DNA from: Comamonadaceae bacterium
GTDB taxonomy: Bacteria > Pseudomonadota > Gammaproteobacteria > Burkholderiales > Burkholderiaceae_C
Assembly (NCBI GenBank): GCA_947447405.1
Contig: CANFKQ010000002.1
Span: 1 to 41,000 of the forward strand
Reading direction: 5' to 3'
Length of the DNA stretch: 41,000 nt
Program-made: the position numbers and the translations under genes
Notes under the pieces: generated by a model
Seen by the model: the letters and a program-made list of their open reading frames with translations, nothing else
What the model was told of the DNA's origin: nothing
Databases searched by the model: none
Shown here: positions 1 to 8,352 of the stretch, piece after piece
Layout of the letters: the number at the start of each line of letters is the position of its first letter
Numbering within the stretch: the stretch's first letter is position 1

Positions 1-1920
1 AAGCCACTGCGCATGAAAATCAGCAAGGCCAAAGAACGCGCCTTGATGAAAGAATTCGGTTTGGACGAAACCGTGCTGTCTGAAGAAGACATGCAAAAGC
101 GTCGCTCACGTCTGAAAACCCTGATCAAACTCGGCAAAACACGTGGTTACCTGACGCACGGCGAAATCTCTGACCACTTGCCCGACAAGTTGGTCGATGC
201 TGAAACCCTTGAAGTGGTCATCAGCATGTTGAACGACATGGGCGTGGCCGTTTACGAACACACACCAGACGCAGAAACCCTGCTGCTCAACAACAACACC
301 CCTACTGCGGCAACGGAAGAAGAAGCCGAAGAAGAAGCCGAAGCTGCTTTGTCTACCGTCGACAGTGAATTTGGCCGAACCACCGACCCCGTGCGTATGT
401 ACATGCGCGAAATGGGCACGGTTGAGTTGCTGACACGCGAGGGCGAAATTGAAATTGCCAAGCGCATCGAAGGCGGTTTGATGGACATGATGGCGGCGAT
501 CAGTGGTTCACCAGCCACCATTGCTGCCGTGTTGGTCATGGCTGAAGACATCCGTGAAAACAAAGTTGTCATTTCCACCATTGTTGACGGCTTCAACAAC
601 CTCAACGAAGCCGATGACTATGTGGCCGAAGAAGACTTCGACGAGTTCGACGAAGAAGACGATGACGACGGCAAAGGTGGCTCTAAGGCGCTGACCAAGA
701 AACTAGAAGAGTTGAAGAATGCCGCCCTCGAGCGCTTTGACCGCATGATTGTCTTGTTCGAAAAACTCCGAAAGACCTATGACAAAGAAGGCTACGGCAC
801 CCCTGCCTATGTGAAAGCGCAAACTGCGCTGACCACCGAGCTCATGGGCATACGCTTCACCGCCAAGACCATTGAAAAGCTCTGCGAATCTGTGCGCGGC
901 CAAGTGGACGATGTGCGTAAGAACGAGCGCGAATTGCGACGCATCATTGTTGACAAGTGCGGCATGCCTCAAGCCACCTTCATCAAAGACTTTCCACCGA
1001 ACTTGCTCAACCTCAAATGGGTCGAAAAGCAAGCCGCTGCCGGCAAGCCATGGTCTACCACCATGGGCCGCTACATCCCACCCGTCCAAGACTTACAGCA
1101 AAAGCTGATGGACCTGCAGTCCCGCGTGGTGGTGCCTTTGGAACAACTCAAAGACATCAACAAGCGCATGAATGCCGGCGAGCGCAGCTCACGCGGTGCG
1201 AAAAAAGAAATGATTGAAGCTAACTTGCGTTTGGTCATTTCGATTGCGAAGAAATACACCAACCGCGGTTTGCAGTTCCTCGATCTGATCCAAGAAGGCA
1301 ACATCGGTTTGATGAAAGCCGTGGACAAGTTTGAATACCGTCGTGGCTACAAGTTCTCAACCTATGCCACTTGGTGGATTCGTCAGGCGATCACGCGTTC
1401 CATCGCCGATCAAGCGCGCACCATCCGTATTCCTGTGCACATGATCGAGACCATCAACAAGATGAATCGCATCAGCCGACAACACTTGCAAGAGTTTGGT
1501 TTTGAGCCTGATGCCAGCGTCTTGGCCGAGAAGATGGAAATTCCAGAAGACAAGATCCGCAAGATCATGAAGATCGCCAAAGAGCCGATCTCAATGGAAA
1601 CACCCATCGGTGACGATGACGACAGCCACTTGGGCGACTTCATCGAAGATAGCGTCAACACTGCACCACTTGAGGCCGCGATGCAAGCTGGCTTGCGAGA
1701 TGTTGTGAAAGATATTTTGGATGGCCTCACACCTCGCGAAGCCAAAGTGCTGCGCATGCGCTTTGGCATTGAAATGGCCATTGACCACACCCTGGAAGAA
1801 GTGGGCAAGCAGTTTGACGTCACGCGCGAGCGTATCCGTCAAATCGAAGCCAAAGCTTTGCGTAAGTTGAAGCACCCAAGCCGCAGCGACAAACTACGCA
1901 GCTTCATCGACACGATGTAA
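1..1920 (+). CDS. rpoD: RNA polymerase primary sigma factor RpoD (sigma-70), 5'-truncated by the window edge
   Basis: This is the housekeeping sigma factor that directs RNA polymerase to most promoters. Residue numbers count from the ATG at base 13. Region 1.2 begins near residue 122 ([12 protein letters not shown]). An acidic stretch rich in D and E lies near residues 200-218, in the variable non-conserved region. Region 2, with the core-binding and -10 recognition helices ([20 protein letters not shown], then ATWWIRQAI), is near 405-470. The region 4 helix-turn-helix ([20 protein letters not shown]) is near 595-615. The C-terminus [11 protein letters not shown] is typical. The four codons before the ATG are open and in frame (K-P-L-R), and primary sigma factors of this group are usually longer than 635 residues. 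The true start therefore probably lies outside the window. A strong terminator follows. Confidence 0.95.
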   Translation, partial: KPLRMKISKAKERALMKEFGLDETVLSEEDMQKRRSRLKTLIKLGKTRGYLTHGEISDHLPDKLVDAETLEVVISMLNDMGVAVYEHTPDAETLLLNNNTPTAATEEEAEEEAEAALSTVDSEFGRTTDPVRMYMREMGTVELLTREGEIEIAKRIEGGLMDMMAAISGSPATIAAVLVMAEDIRENKVVISTIVDGFNNLNEADDYVAEEDFDEFDEEDDDDGKGGSKALTKKLEELKNAALERFDRMIVLFEKLRKTYDKEGYGTPAYVKAQTALTTELMGIRFTAKTIEKLCESVRGQVDDVRKNERELRRIIVDKCGMPQATFIKDFPPNLLNLKWVEKQAAAGKPWSTTMGRYIPPVQDLQQKLMDLQSRVVVPLEQLKDINKRMNAGERSSRGAKKEMIEANLRLVISIAKKYTNRGLQFLDLIQEGNIGLMKAVDKFEYRRGYKFSTYATWWIRQAITRSIADQARTIRIPVHMIETINKMNRISRQHLQEFGFEPDASVLAEKMEIPEDKIRKIMKIAKEPISMETPIGDDDDSHLGDFIEDSVNTAPLEAAMQAGLRDVVKDILDGLTPREAKVLRMRFGIEMAIDHTLEEVGKQFDVTRERIRQIEAKALRKLKHPSRSDKLRSFIDTM

Positions 1921-1952
1921 CCGCCTCCCTGCCCTGCTTGCGCAGGGCAACA

Positions 1953-1986
1953 AAAACCCCCGTCAGTTTGCACTGACGGGGGTTTT
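1953..1986 (+). terminator. Rho-independent terminator downstream of rpoD, probably bidirectional
   Basis: A perfect inverted repeat reads AAAACCCCCGTCAGT, loop TTGC, ACTGACGGGGGTTTT, giving a 15-bp stem with a T-rich tail. The A-tract on the other side makes it able to stop transcription from the convergent dioxygenase gene ending at 2004. A second short perfect hairpin (GCCCTGC-TTGC-GCAGGGC, 1931-1948) lies just upstream and carries the same TTGC loop. Confidence 0.93.
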
Positions 1987-2003
1987 CTTTTGGCGCTCTG
2001 TTG

Positions 2004-2840
2004 TTATTCAGTGGCCAAGGCCATCACGCCAGTGGCCGTGTTGGAAATTGGAATATGGTAATTTTGATGCACAGGCTTCACGTGGTCACCCAATGCACCG
2101 CGCATAGCCAGCCACATCACCAACTCCACGCCCTGTGTGCCGGTCTTTTCGACCAACTCGTGGATGCTGAACTGCGTGGCCCACTCGGGGTTCTTGTGCA
2201 GGCTGTCCATGAACTCCAAATCAAACGCTTTGTTGATGTGGCCCGCACGTTCGCCGTCAAGTTGGTGGCTCAAACCACCCGTACCCAAAATAGCCACGTT
2301 CAAATCGCTGTCCCAGCTGCGAATGGCATCACCCACTGCTTTGCCTAAGTTGTAGCAACGCTTGGCCGAAGGCAATGGAAACTGCACGGTGTTGATGCAA
2401 ATTGGTACGGTCAACACAGGGCATGTGTCGCCTGGCCAGAAAAGTTTGAGCGGCAAGGTGAACGCATGGTCAACCAACATTTCTTGGCAAGTCACCACAT
2501 CAAATTCTTTTTCCACCAACTCGTTGATGATGTGCCATGACAAATCAGGTGCACCTTTGAACGGTGGCAAGGTGGGAATGCCCCAACCCTCGTCCGCGTT
2601 GTTGTACTGCGCCGCAGCACCCACAGCGAAGGTCGGCATTTTGTCGAGGAAAAAGTTCAAACCATGGTCGTTATAAAACACCACGGCAACATCAGGCTTG
2701 ACCTTAGCTAACCAGTCGTGAATGGGTGGAAAGCCATCAAAGAACGGCTTCCAATACGGATCTTGTTGAATGCCTTTGGCAATCGCGCTGCCAATGGATG
2801 GGATGTGTGATGAAGCGAGGCCGCCAACGATATGTGCCAT
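2004..2840 (-). CDS. LigB-type class III extradiol dioxygenase, catalytic (beta) subunit
   Basis: This 278-residue catalytic subunit belongs to the LigB superfamily of non-haem Fe(II) ring-cleavage dioxygenases, which open protocatechuate, gallate and related catechols. The expected active-site residues are visible: His12 (SSHIPSIG), His59 (YNDHG) and Glu239 (GVELVMWL) as iron ligands, and His192 (GTGGLSHQL) as catalytic base. An AGGAG sequence precedes the ATG. The alpha subunit lies 18 bp upstream in the same operon. The protein is clearly a paralogue of the PmdB at 29637-30518 but differs through the substrate-lining middle part, so the substrate may be protocatechuate or a relative such as gallate. 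The family call is firm and the exact substrate is open. Confidence 0.88.
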   Translation of the reverse strand: MAHIVGGLASSHIPSIGSAIAKGIQQDPYWKPFFDGFPPIHDWLAKVKPDVAVVFYNDHGLNFFLDKMPTFAVGAAAQYNNADEGWGIPTLPPFKGAPDLSWHIINELVEKEFDVVTCQEMLVDHAFTLPLKLFWPGDTCPVLTVPICINTVQFPLPSAKRCYNLGKAVGDAIRSWDSDLNVAILGTGGLSHQLDGERAGHINKAFDLEFMDSLHKNPEWATQFSIHELVEKTGTQGVELVMWLAMRGALGDHVKPVHQNYHIPISNTATGVMALATE

Positions 2841-2858
2841 GGTGTGTCTCCTGGATAT

Positions 2859-3209
2859 TTATTGGTGAGCTGCAGCGCGCAGCTTTGCTTTGAATTCTTC
2901 TTTGGTCATGCCAGTTTGGGCGGCTCCAAGGTCTTGCACGTCCAAACCCAAAATACCTGCGAACTTGGCGAGGTAGTACACATTGCCACCGGCTGCAAGT
3001 AGGCCAAGTACGTTGCGTGTGCGAATGGCCTCGGCTTGCTTAGCATTCAAACCATATTGCTTCATATACGCCTCTTCATCAGCTTTGAAGGTGTTGCGGT
3101 GGTCAGCGCTGTTGAAGGAGTAGCACATCTTGTTGAGTGCATAGCCTTTTTGGGCTTGGTCACCGTCAAACAATGTGGTTCCAAAAATCGGTTTAGGTTT
3201 ATGGCTCAT
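2859..3209 (-). CDS. LigA-type extradiol dioxygenase, alpha subunit
   Basis: This small alpha subunit (116 residues) of a two-component LigAB dioxygenase forms a lid over the active site of the beta subunit in the family. Conserved segments match the alpha subunit at 30521-30955: FD-x4-KGY-x-LN near residues 12-25, a GGN-x-Y-x-LAK stretch near 74-83, and TGMT-x-EE near 99-105. It lacks the roughly 25-residue C-terminal extension of that paralogue. The start is supported by GGAGG seven bases upstream of the ATG. It is transcribed first in the operon, divergently from a LysR gene. The short tail and divergent sequence mark a distinct alpha subtype. Confidence 0.85.
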   Translation of the reverse strand: MSHKPKPIFGTTLFDGDQAQKGYALNKMCYSFNSADHRNTFKADEEAYMKQYGLNAKQAEAIRTRNVLGLLAAGGNVYYLAKFAGILGLDVQDLGAAQTGMTKEEFKAKLRAAAHQ

Positions 3210-3222
3210 GGTTGCCTCCGTG

Positions 3223-3238
3223 ATTGAGTTTGTTCAAT
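3223..3238. promoter_or_regulatory. Candidate LysR operator between ligA-like gene and lysR
   Basis: ATTGA-GTTTGT-TCAAT is a perfect 5-bp-arm inverted repeat that contains a T-N11-A pattern (T3224 to A3236), the classical LysR-type box. It sits immediately upstream of the ribosome binding site of the alpha-subunit gene, in the 87-bp divergent gap. Function is inferred from position and symmetry only. Confidence 0.4.
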
Positions 3239-3296
3239 GAAACGGAGTGTGGTCGCTTCAACTCATAAAATAAACCAGGCAATACTCATTTATTCC

Positions 3297-4181
3297 ATGA
3301 AAAAGTTTAATCATTTAGATTTGGATGGTCACTTACTACATTTGCTCAGCACAGTCATTGAGCAAGGCTCGGTCACGGCTGCAGCCAATGCGTTGGGTGT
3401 GACGCAATCAGCCGTGAGCCACCAATTGGACCGGTTGCGCGCCATCGTGGGTGATGCCTTGTTCGTGAAGTCAGGGCGCGGCATTGTGCCCACAGCCCGG
3501 GCCGAAGCCTTGGCCGTACAAGCGCAAGGGCTGTTGACCGATCTGCAAGGGTTTGTGCACAGCGGTGCATTTGAGCCTGCACGTTTGAGCCAGTGCTTCA
3601 CCATCGCCGCGAATGACTTGCAGCGTGATTTGTTGCTGCCGGGATTACTTAACCGCTTGCAGGCCCAAGCGCCGGGCGTCACGTTGCGTGTGGTGCCTTC
3701 TGACGTTCCAAGTGCAGACATGCTGCGAGCGCAAGACTGCCAACTGGTCATCAGTCCGCGCCCGCCGGACGCCACCGACATCAAACACAAGCGTTTGTTT
3801 ACAGACAGCTACCGCGTGTTCTACGACCCCCAGGTACGTAAAGCACCACGCTCGCTCAAGGCCTACGAAATAGCAGAACACATCACGGTGGTCCACCAAC
3901 CGCGTCGAAGCTTGGACATTGACGAGCTATTGCTTAAAAAAGGCGTGCAACGCCGTTTTGCAGCCACCTTGAGTAGCTTTGCAGGTGTTGCCGCTTTCAT
4001 GACCGGCACCGAACGCTTAGCGACCCTGCCCGGCTTATTACGCCAAGGTTTGCTGCGCGGCTTGGCCGATGCGCCCGTGCCATTTGACACACCCGACATG
4101 CCCATGTACGCCATCTGGCATGTCCGACACCAACAAGATCCCGTGCACGCTTGGTTGCGGGAGTTGTTGTTTGTCGGTTGA
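3297..4181 (+). CDS. LysR-type transcriptional regulator
   Basis: The N-terminal winged helix-turn-helix of LysR regulators is evident: residues about 16-45 (STVIEQGSVTAAANALGVTQ, SAVSHQLDRL). It is followed by the two-lobe effector-binding domain, total about 294 residues. An upstream in-frame ATG exists at 3237, but LysR proteins begin close to the helix-turn-helix, so I place the start at the ATG at 3297. It is divergent from the LigAB-type dioxygenase genes, the usual arrangement for a LysR activator of a catabolic operon. The effector is probably the ring substrate or a product, which is inference. Its stop lies 11 bp from the convergent aldo/keto reductase stop. Confidence 0.87.
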   Translation: MKKFNHLDLDGHLLHLLSTVIEQGSVTAAANALGVTQSAVSHQLDRLRAIVGDALFVKSGRGIVPTARAEALAVQAQGLLTDLQGFVHSGAFEPARLSQCFTIAANDLQRDLLLPGLLNRLQAQAPGVTLRVVPSDVPSADMLRAQDCQLVISPRPPDATDIKHKRLFTDSYRVFYDPQVRKAPRSLKAYEIAEHITVVHQPRRSLDIDELLLKKGVQRRFAATLSSFAGVAAFMTGTERLATLPGLLRQGLLRGLADAPVPFDTPDMPMYAIWHVRHQQDPVHAWLRELLFVG

Positions 4182-4192
4182 TGTACAGCCGC

Positions 4193-5197
4193 TTATGAAG
4201 CGAACTCTTCGGTATCCACTTCCGATGCATTAAGAGGGTTGTAACGCGCCCCCTTCACTGTTTGTTGGTTGATGAGAGCGTCTAAGCGCTGCATCAGCTC
4301 AGCTGACAACACCACATCGGCGGCGGCAATGTTGTCTTCAAGGTGGTGAATGTTTTGTGTGCCGGGAATCGGAATGAGCTTGCTATCTTTGTGCAGCAGC
4401 CATGCCAAAGCAAGTTGAGCAGCAGTGCAACCTACTTCGCGAGCGATGGTTTGGTAAGCATCGAGCAAAGGTAAATTCGAGGCATACAGGTCTGCGCCAA
4501 AGCGCGGCATGGCACGGCGAATGTCGTTGGCAGCCAAAGTACCTACATCGCGCAAATCGCCACACAAGAAACCTCGGGCCACAGGGCTGAAGGCCACAAA
4601 CGTAGCACCCAATTCTTCGCAGGCTTTCAGCACAGCAATTTCAGGGTTGCGTGTCCACAGCGAGTATTCGGTTTGCACGGCTGCAATGGGGTGTACCGCA
4701 TGCGCTTTGCGCAGCGTGGTGGCAGAGACCTCGCTCAGACCAATCTCACGAATCTTGCCAGCGCGCACGAGATCGCTCAAGGCGCCTACGCTGTCTTCGA
4801 TGGGGACTTGTTTGTCCCAGCGGTGCAGGTAGTACAGGTCAATCACATCGGTTCTCAAACGCGACAAACTGTCTTCGCAATTTTTGCGCAACGTTTCGGG
4901 TCGCCCATCAATCACGCGCTTCACACCATCGGGGAAAGTCACCCCCGCCATGCCGCCTTTGCTGCACAAGGTGATTTCGCTGCGGTGCGCTTTGAGGGCA
5001 CGCCCCACCAACAACTCATTGGTGCCAAAGCCATACAAAGCTGCCGTATCAAACATCGTCACGCCGAGATCTAAGGCGCGGTGAATGAGTGCCTCGCCCA
5101 CTTCAGACGCGGGTGGTGCGCCATAGGCATGGCTGAGATTCATGCAGCCTAGGCCAATGGCTGAAACTGTGTAGGGGCCGAGTTGACGTTGTTTCAT
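4193..5197 (-). CDS. Aldo/keto reductase
   Basis: This 334-residue NAD(P)H-dependent TIM-barrel oxidoreductase of the AKR superfamily (YajO/IolS-like) has its catalytic tetrad visible as Asp50 and Tyr55 (FDTAALYG), Lys80 (CSKGG) and His125 (YYLHRWD). Its first four bases overlap the stop of the TIM-barrel gene before it (ATGA), which indicates translational coupling. It is the last gene of the hydroaromatic operon. A role in reducing or oxidising a cyclic or aldehyde intermediate is plausible, but the sequence does not reveal the substrate. Confidence 0.85.
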   Translation of the reverse strand: MKQRQLGPYTVSAIGLGCMNLSHAYGAPPASEVGEALIHRALDLGVTMFDTAALYGFGTNELLVGRALKAHRSEITLCSKGGMAGVTFPDGVKRVIDGRPETLRKNCEDSLSRLRTDVIDLYYLHRWDKQVPIEDSVGALSDLVRAGKIREIGLSEVSATTLRKAHAVHPIAAVQTEYSLWTRNPEIAVLKACEELGATFVAFSPVARGFLCGDLRDVGTLAANDIRRAMPRFGADLYASNLPLLDAYQTIAREVGCTAAQLALAWLLHKDSKLIPIPGTQNIHHLEDNIAAADVVLSAELMQRLDALINQQTVKGARYNPLNASEVDTEEFAS

Positions 5198-6087
5198 GCG
5201 GGTGTGTTGTTAGGTGTACGAGTCCAAGCAGGCAATGGCGCTGAGCGGTGCAGCACGTTGTCGTGCAGCCATGTGGCGCTTTTGCGCGCGCGCTCGGCCA
5301 CAGTGGCCAAGGGTAATTGTTGGTAATCGTCGTTGAAAACTTCAAAGCTGTAGTCGCCACGATAGCCAATGCGGTCAAGGCGCAGCACCAAGTCGGCCAA
5401 GGCTTCGCTGTGCACACCCTCACCTGGGAATACTCTGAAAGTGCGTGCGGTGGTCATGCGGTCTTCAAACGTGGGGGTTTCATGCCACATGAAGTCGGAC
5501 AGCTGCACCAAGAAAATTTTCTCTGGGTCAAGGTCCTCAATCGCGTCCAGCGGCGTGTTAGCTGCAAAGATGTGGAAGGAATCGATGCCAATACCAAGGT
5601 TGGGGCAATCGGCGCGGCACACCACATCCCAAGACGTGGTGAACTCATTGACGGTTCGGCCCCATGACAAACCTTCGTACGCCACTTTGATGCCTAAGGG
5701 CAAGGCCATCATGGCAAGCTTCTTCAAGTCGCGCGCAATGTGGTCTAGGTCATCCGTTGCATGCCGAGAGGTGGACGAGCAGGCCAACAACACTTTGCTG
5801 CCTGTGGCGGCACACATCTCGAGCATCGACTTGGCAATGTCAACTTTGTAGCCATGCAAGTGACCAGACAAACCTTCAAAATCGCGCAGCACCTGAAACC
5901 CCGTTGGGCGCAAGCCACTGGCCTGAACAGCGGCCACCGCAGCAGGCACGCCGCCAGGGTGTGTGACCAAGTCACGCGCCATGAGCATGACTTGCGAGAA
6001 GCCTGCATCCTTCATCGCCGACAGCTTGGCTTCTAAAGAGCCCGCCATCGTGATGGTGTCCATACCAAAACCATCGAGCAAGTTCAT
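5194..6087 (-). CDS. TIM-barrel 3-dehydroshikimate dehydratase-like protein (QuiC1 N-domain family)
   Basis: This sugar-phosphate isomerase/epimerase-like (AP endonuclease 2 fold) protein resembles the N-terminal half of QuiC1, which dehydrates 3-dehydroshikimate to protocatechuate. Counted from an upstream ATG at 6102, the likely metal ligands are Glu143 (AYEGLSWG), Asp174 (GIGIDSFHI), Gln200 (LVQLSDF) and Glu254 (YSFEVFND), the E-D-Q-E set of the family. I prefer the ATG at 6087, since AAGGAG lies six bases upstream of it. The ATG at 6102 overlaps the preceding stop as ATGA and could couple translation. In QuiC1 this domain is fused to an HPPD-like half; here that half is the separate gene upstream. 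Neighbouring dehydroquinate dehydratase and shikimate dehydrogenase-like genes support the role. Confidence 0.8.
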   Translation of the reverse strand: MNLLDGFGMDTITMAGSLEAKLSAMKDAGFSQVMLMARDLVTHPGGVPAAVAAVQASGLRPTGFQVLRDFEGLSGHLHGYKVDIAKSMLEMCAATGSKVLLACSSTSRHATDDLDHIARDLKKLAMMALPLGIKVAYEGLSWGRTVNEFTTSWDVVCRADCPNLGIGIDSFHIFAANTPLDAIEDLDPEKIFLVQLSDFMWHETPTFEDRMTTARTFRVFPGEGVHSEALADLVLRLDRIGYRGDYSFEVFNDDYQQLPLATVAERARKSATWLHDNVLHRSAPLPAWTRTPNNTPA

Positions 6088-6098
6088 GGCATGCTCCT

Positions 6099-6980
6099 TC
6101 ATTGGTCTTTGTGAACCAGCTCAAACGACACCGAGCCCAAGGCACTGCGTGTGAGCGCACCACGGTCTTCTGGGTGCAACTGGGTGGACTCGACAAACTC
6201 AACGCCACGTGCTTTGAGTGCCGTCACCGCAGCGCCCACATCGACCGCACCCAAACCAATGCGTTGCAAGCACTCGGGCGATTCGTCGGTGTCCATCCAT
6301 GGATCGGGTTCGATGAGTTGCCACAAGAAGTGGCCACACGGGCTCTTCATCAATTTGCCTTTGGGCAAGATGCCAAAGCGTTGCTCGTCGGGCACAAAGC
6401 TGAAATCAAACATGTGTTCAAAGTACGCCAACCAGTCCGCACTGCGGCCTGCACTGATGTACTGCACCACGCCAAAGTAGCTCATACCCGCAGTAGCTTC
6501 CGGGTGCTGGTCAACCGTAGGTATAGGTTTGAAGTCGATGTCGTAAATCGAGAACTCTTGCCAACGGTCTACAAAGTAAAAACGGCTGCCACCTGGACCA
6601 TGAATAGCGGGAATGTGCAGCTCCATTGCTTGCGCTTGGCTGGTTACGTTCCATGCGCCCAGCTCCATGCAGCGGGTGTGCGCTTGCAATGCATCGCGCA
6701 CCCGGAAGGCCACGGCTGAAATAACGGGTTGGCCATCGGTCGTGGCGCTCACACGAGCGTCATCTGGACTGGCATTGACGATCAAGTTCATACCGCCTTG
6801 GCGGTACAAGGTGACTTCACGAGAGCGGTGACGTGCCACAGGGCGAAAGCCCATGTTCTCTAGCACTTGACCCAGCGCTTGTGGCCGGCTGGTGGCGTAT
6901 TCAATGAACTCAATGCCGTCCAGACCCAAACGGTTGGGCATGTCAGGCACGGACTCGCGGTGTTGAGATTGCAAGGTCAT
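6099..6980 (-). CDS. HPPD-like VOC-fold protein (QuiC1 C-domain family), iron ligands apparently lost
   Basis: This 293-residue protein of the vicinal-oxygen-chelate fold resembles 4-hydroxyphenylpyruvate dioxygenase and the C-terminal half of QuiC1 (LDGIEFIEYA near residue 20, two tandem VOC halves). In HPPD the iron is held by two His and one Glu. At the matching places I read Phe169-Gly170 (SYFGVVQYI), Arg240 (LQRIGLG) and Glu287 (SFELVH), so only the Glu appears kept. It is therefore unlikely to be a true HPPD. The start is the ATG at 6980, with GGAG seven bases upstream, rather than the TTG at 6992. It precedes the TIM-barrel gene, the reverse of the domain order in fused QuiC1. A partner or accessory role is inference. 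Confidence 0.75.
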   Translation of the reverse strand: MTLQSQHRESVPDMPNRLGLDGIEFIEYATSRPQALGQVLENMGFRPVARHRSREVTLYRQGGMNLIVNASPDDARVSATTDGQPVISAVAFRVRDALQAHTRCMELGAWNVTSQAQAMELHIPAIHGPGGSRFYFVDRWQEFSIYDIDFKPIPTVDQHPEATAGMSYFGVVQYISAGRSADWLAYFEHMFDFSFVPDEQRFGILPKGKLMKSPCGHFLWQLIEPDPWMDTDESPECLQRIGLGAVDVGAAVTALKARGVEFVESTQLHPEDRGALTRSALGSVSFELVHKDQ

Positions 6981-7014
6981 CGGATACTCCAAGAAAAAAT
7001 TAGTAGCTCAGAAC

Positions 7015-7866
7015 TCAATAGCTCAACTGCGCCACATCGCGCAGCACGTCGGCCGTGGTAGTGGGCAAGCCGAAGTATTCCAAGTAGGCAGGGATTTGTT
7101 CAAACAGCATGTCTGAGCCCACCTGCACGCGGCAACCGCGGTTTTTGGCGGCTTGCAAGAAGGCGGTCATTTCGGTTTTCATCACCACCTCGCCCACAAA
7201 GGCGTCAGGCGAAATGCGCGACACGTCCATCGGTAAAGCATCACCATCGTTCATGCCCATAGGTGTGGCGTTGACCACCAAGTCGTGATCAGCAGGGTCG
7301 TTCGAGCCTGTACGCACATCAATTTGCGGGTAGTTTTGTTTCAAGCGTTGGCCCAAGGCTTCGGCGGATGCGGTGTTGACATCAAACAAGCTGATGGCCG
7401 CAATGCCTGCACCGGCGAGTGACGCCGCAATGGCACAACCCACACCACCCGAGCCGACCACCAACACGCGCTTGCCAGCCAAGTCAAAGCCCTTGCGTTG
7501 CACGCCGCGCACAAAGCCAGCGCCATCAAACATGTCGCCGACCAGACGGCCATCGGCGAGCTTCTTGACCGCATTACAAGCACCGGCCACACGCACGGTG
7601 GCGGTCACTTCGTCGAGCAAGCCCACGGTCACCACCTTGTGAGGCATGGTGATGAGCGCGCCGCAAATGTTGGTGAGGCTGAACACCGACTTCAAGAAGT
7701 CCGGATAGTCTGGTGTCTGGCAGCCCATGGGTACCACCACCGCATTGATGCCCGAACTTGCGAAGTACGGGTTGTAAATCATGGGGGACTTGAAAGAGTG
7801 CGTCGGATAACCGATGTGGGCAATCAACTGCGTGTTGCCATTGATAGAGATGCCGTGCTTGCTCAT
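7015..7866 (-). CDS. Shikimate/quinate dehydrogenase-like protein (AroE superfamily), catabolic paralogue
   Basis: This 283-residue NAD(P)-dependent oxidoreductase of the AroE/YdiB fold probably oxidises quinate or shikimate to the 3-dehydro acid. The catalytic Lys77 (ITMPHK), Asn98 (CNAV) and Asp114 (GDMFDG) match E. coli AroE Lys65, Asn86 and Asp102. The nucleotide loop is GSGGVG near 138-143. Two substrate-side positions differ from AroE. One carboxylate-binding Ser is Phe25 (HSFKSP in place of AHSKSP), and the Gln of the VGQGA motif is replaced (VGSDMLF). It lies between aroQ and the dehydratase genes, which favours a catabolic role over aromatic amino acid synthesis. Exact substrate and cofactor are unproven. 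Confidence 0.82.
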   Translation of the reverse strand: MSKHGISINGNTQLIAHIGYPTHSFKSPMIYNPYFASSGINAVVVPMGCQTPDYPDFLKSVFSLTNICGALITMPHKVVTVGLLDEVTATVRVAGACNAVKKLADGRLVGDMFDGAGFVRGVQRKGFDLAGKRVLVVGSGGVGCAIAASLAGAGIAAISLFDVNTASAEALGQRLKQNYPQIDVRTGSNDPADHDLVVNATPMGMNDGDALPMDVSRISPDAFVGEVVMKTEMTAFLQAAKNRGCRVQVGSDMLFEQIPAYLEYFGLPTTTADVLRDVAQLSY

Positions 7867-7872
7867 GATGTT

Positions 7873-8316
7873 TTATTTAGAAGATTGGACAGCAGACACC
7901 GCTGCACGCAAAGCCAACTCGTAGCTGTCGGCGCCAAAGCCGCAAATTTGGCCTTTCACAATTTCAGCGAACACTGATGTGTGACGGAATTCTTCACGGG
8001 CATGGATGTTGGACATGTGCAACTCCACCACGGGGCAAGTCAACACAGCCAAGGCATCGCGAATGGCGTAGCTGTAATGGGTCCAGGCGCCGGCATTGAT
8101 GAGCACGGCGTCGACGTTGTCAAAGTAGCCTTGATGAATGCGCTCGCACATGTCGCCTTCGTGGTTGGTCTGATAGCACTCAACTTCAGCGTCCAACTCT
8201 TTGCCCAGCTTAGTCAAATTGGCATTGATCTCATCAAGAGTGATGGTGCCGTATTGCTTAGGGTCGCGTTTGCCAAACATGTTGTGGTTCACGCCGTGGA
8301 GCATCAAGACTTTCAT
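7873..8316 (-). CDS. aroQ: 3-dehydroquinate dehydratase, type II
   Basis: This enzyme interconverts 3-dehydroquinate and 3-dehydroshikimate. The short length (147 residues) is that of the dodecameric type II family. Active-site residues are visible: Asn10, Arg17 and Tyr22 (VNHNMFGKRDPKQYG), Asn74 and His80 (INAGAWTH), and His100, Asn103 and Arg107 (VELHMSNIHARE). The start is the ATG at 8316 with AAGGGAA upstream; an in-frame TTG at 8322 is less likely. It stands seven bases upstream of the shikimate dehydrogenase-like gene and downstream of the TRAP genes, so it should serve quinate breakdown here. The name quiB would be equally apt if function is confirmed. Confidence 0.92.
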   Translation of the reverse strand: MKVLMLHGVNHNMFGKRDPKQYGTITLDEINANLTKLGKELDAEVECYQTNHEGDMCERIHQGYFDNVDAVLINAGAWTHYSYAIRDALAVLTCPVVELHMSNIHAREEFRHTSVFAEIVKGQICGFGADSYELALRAAVSAVQSSK

Positions 8317-8352
8317 ATGCAACTTCCCTTAAGAGTTTTTATATTTTTCAAC

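Noticed and set aside
5194-6980. A single QuiC1 gene broken by a frameshift
   Set aside because: The domain order is reversed relative to fused QuiC1, and each half has its own start and ribosome site, so these are two genes.
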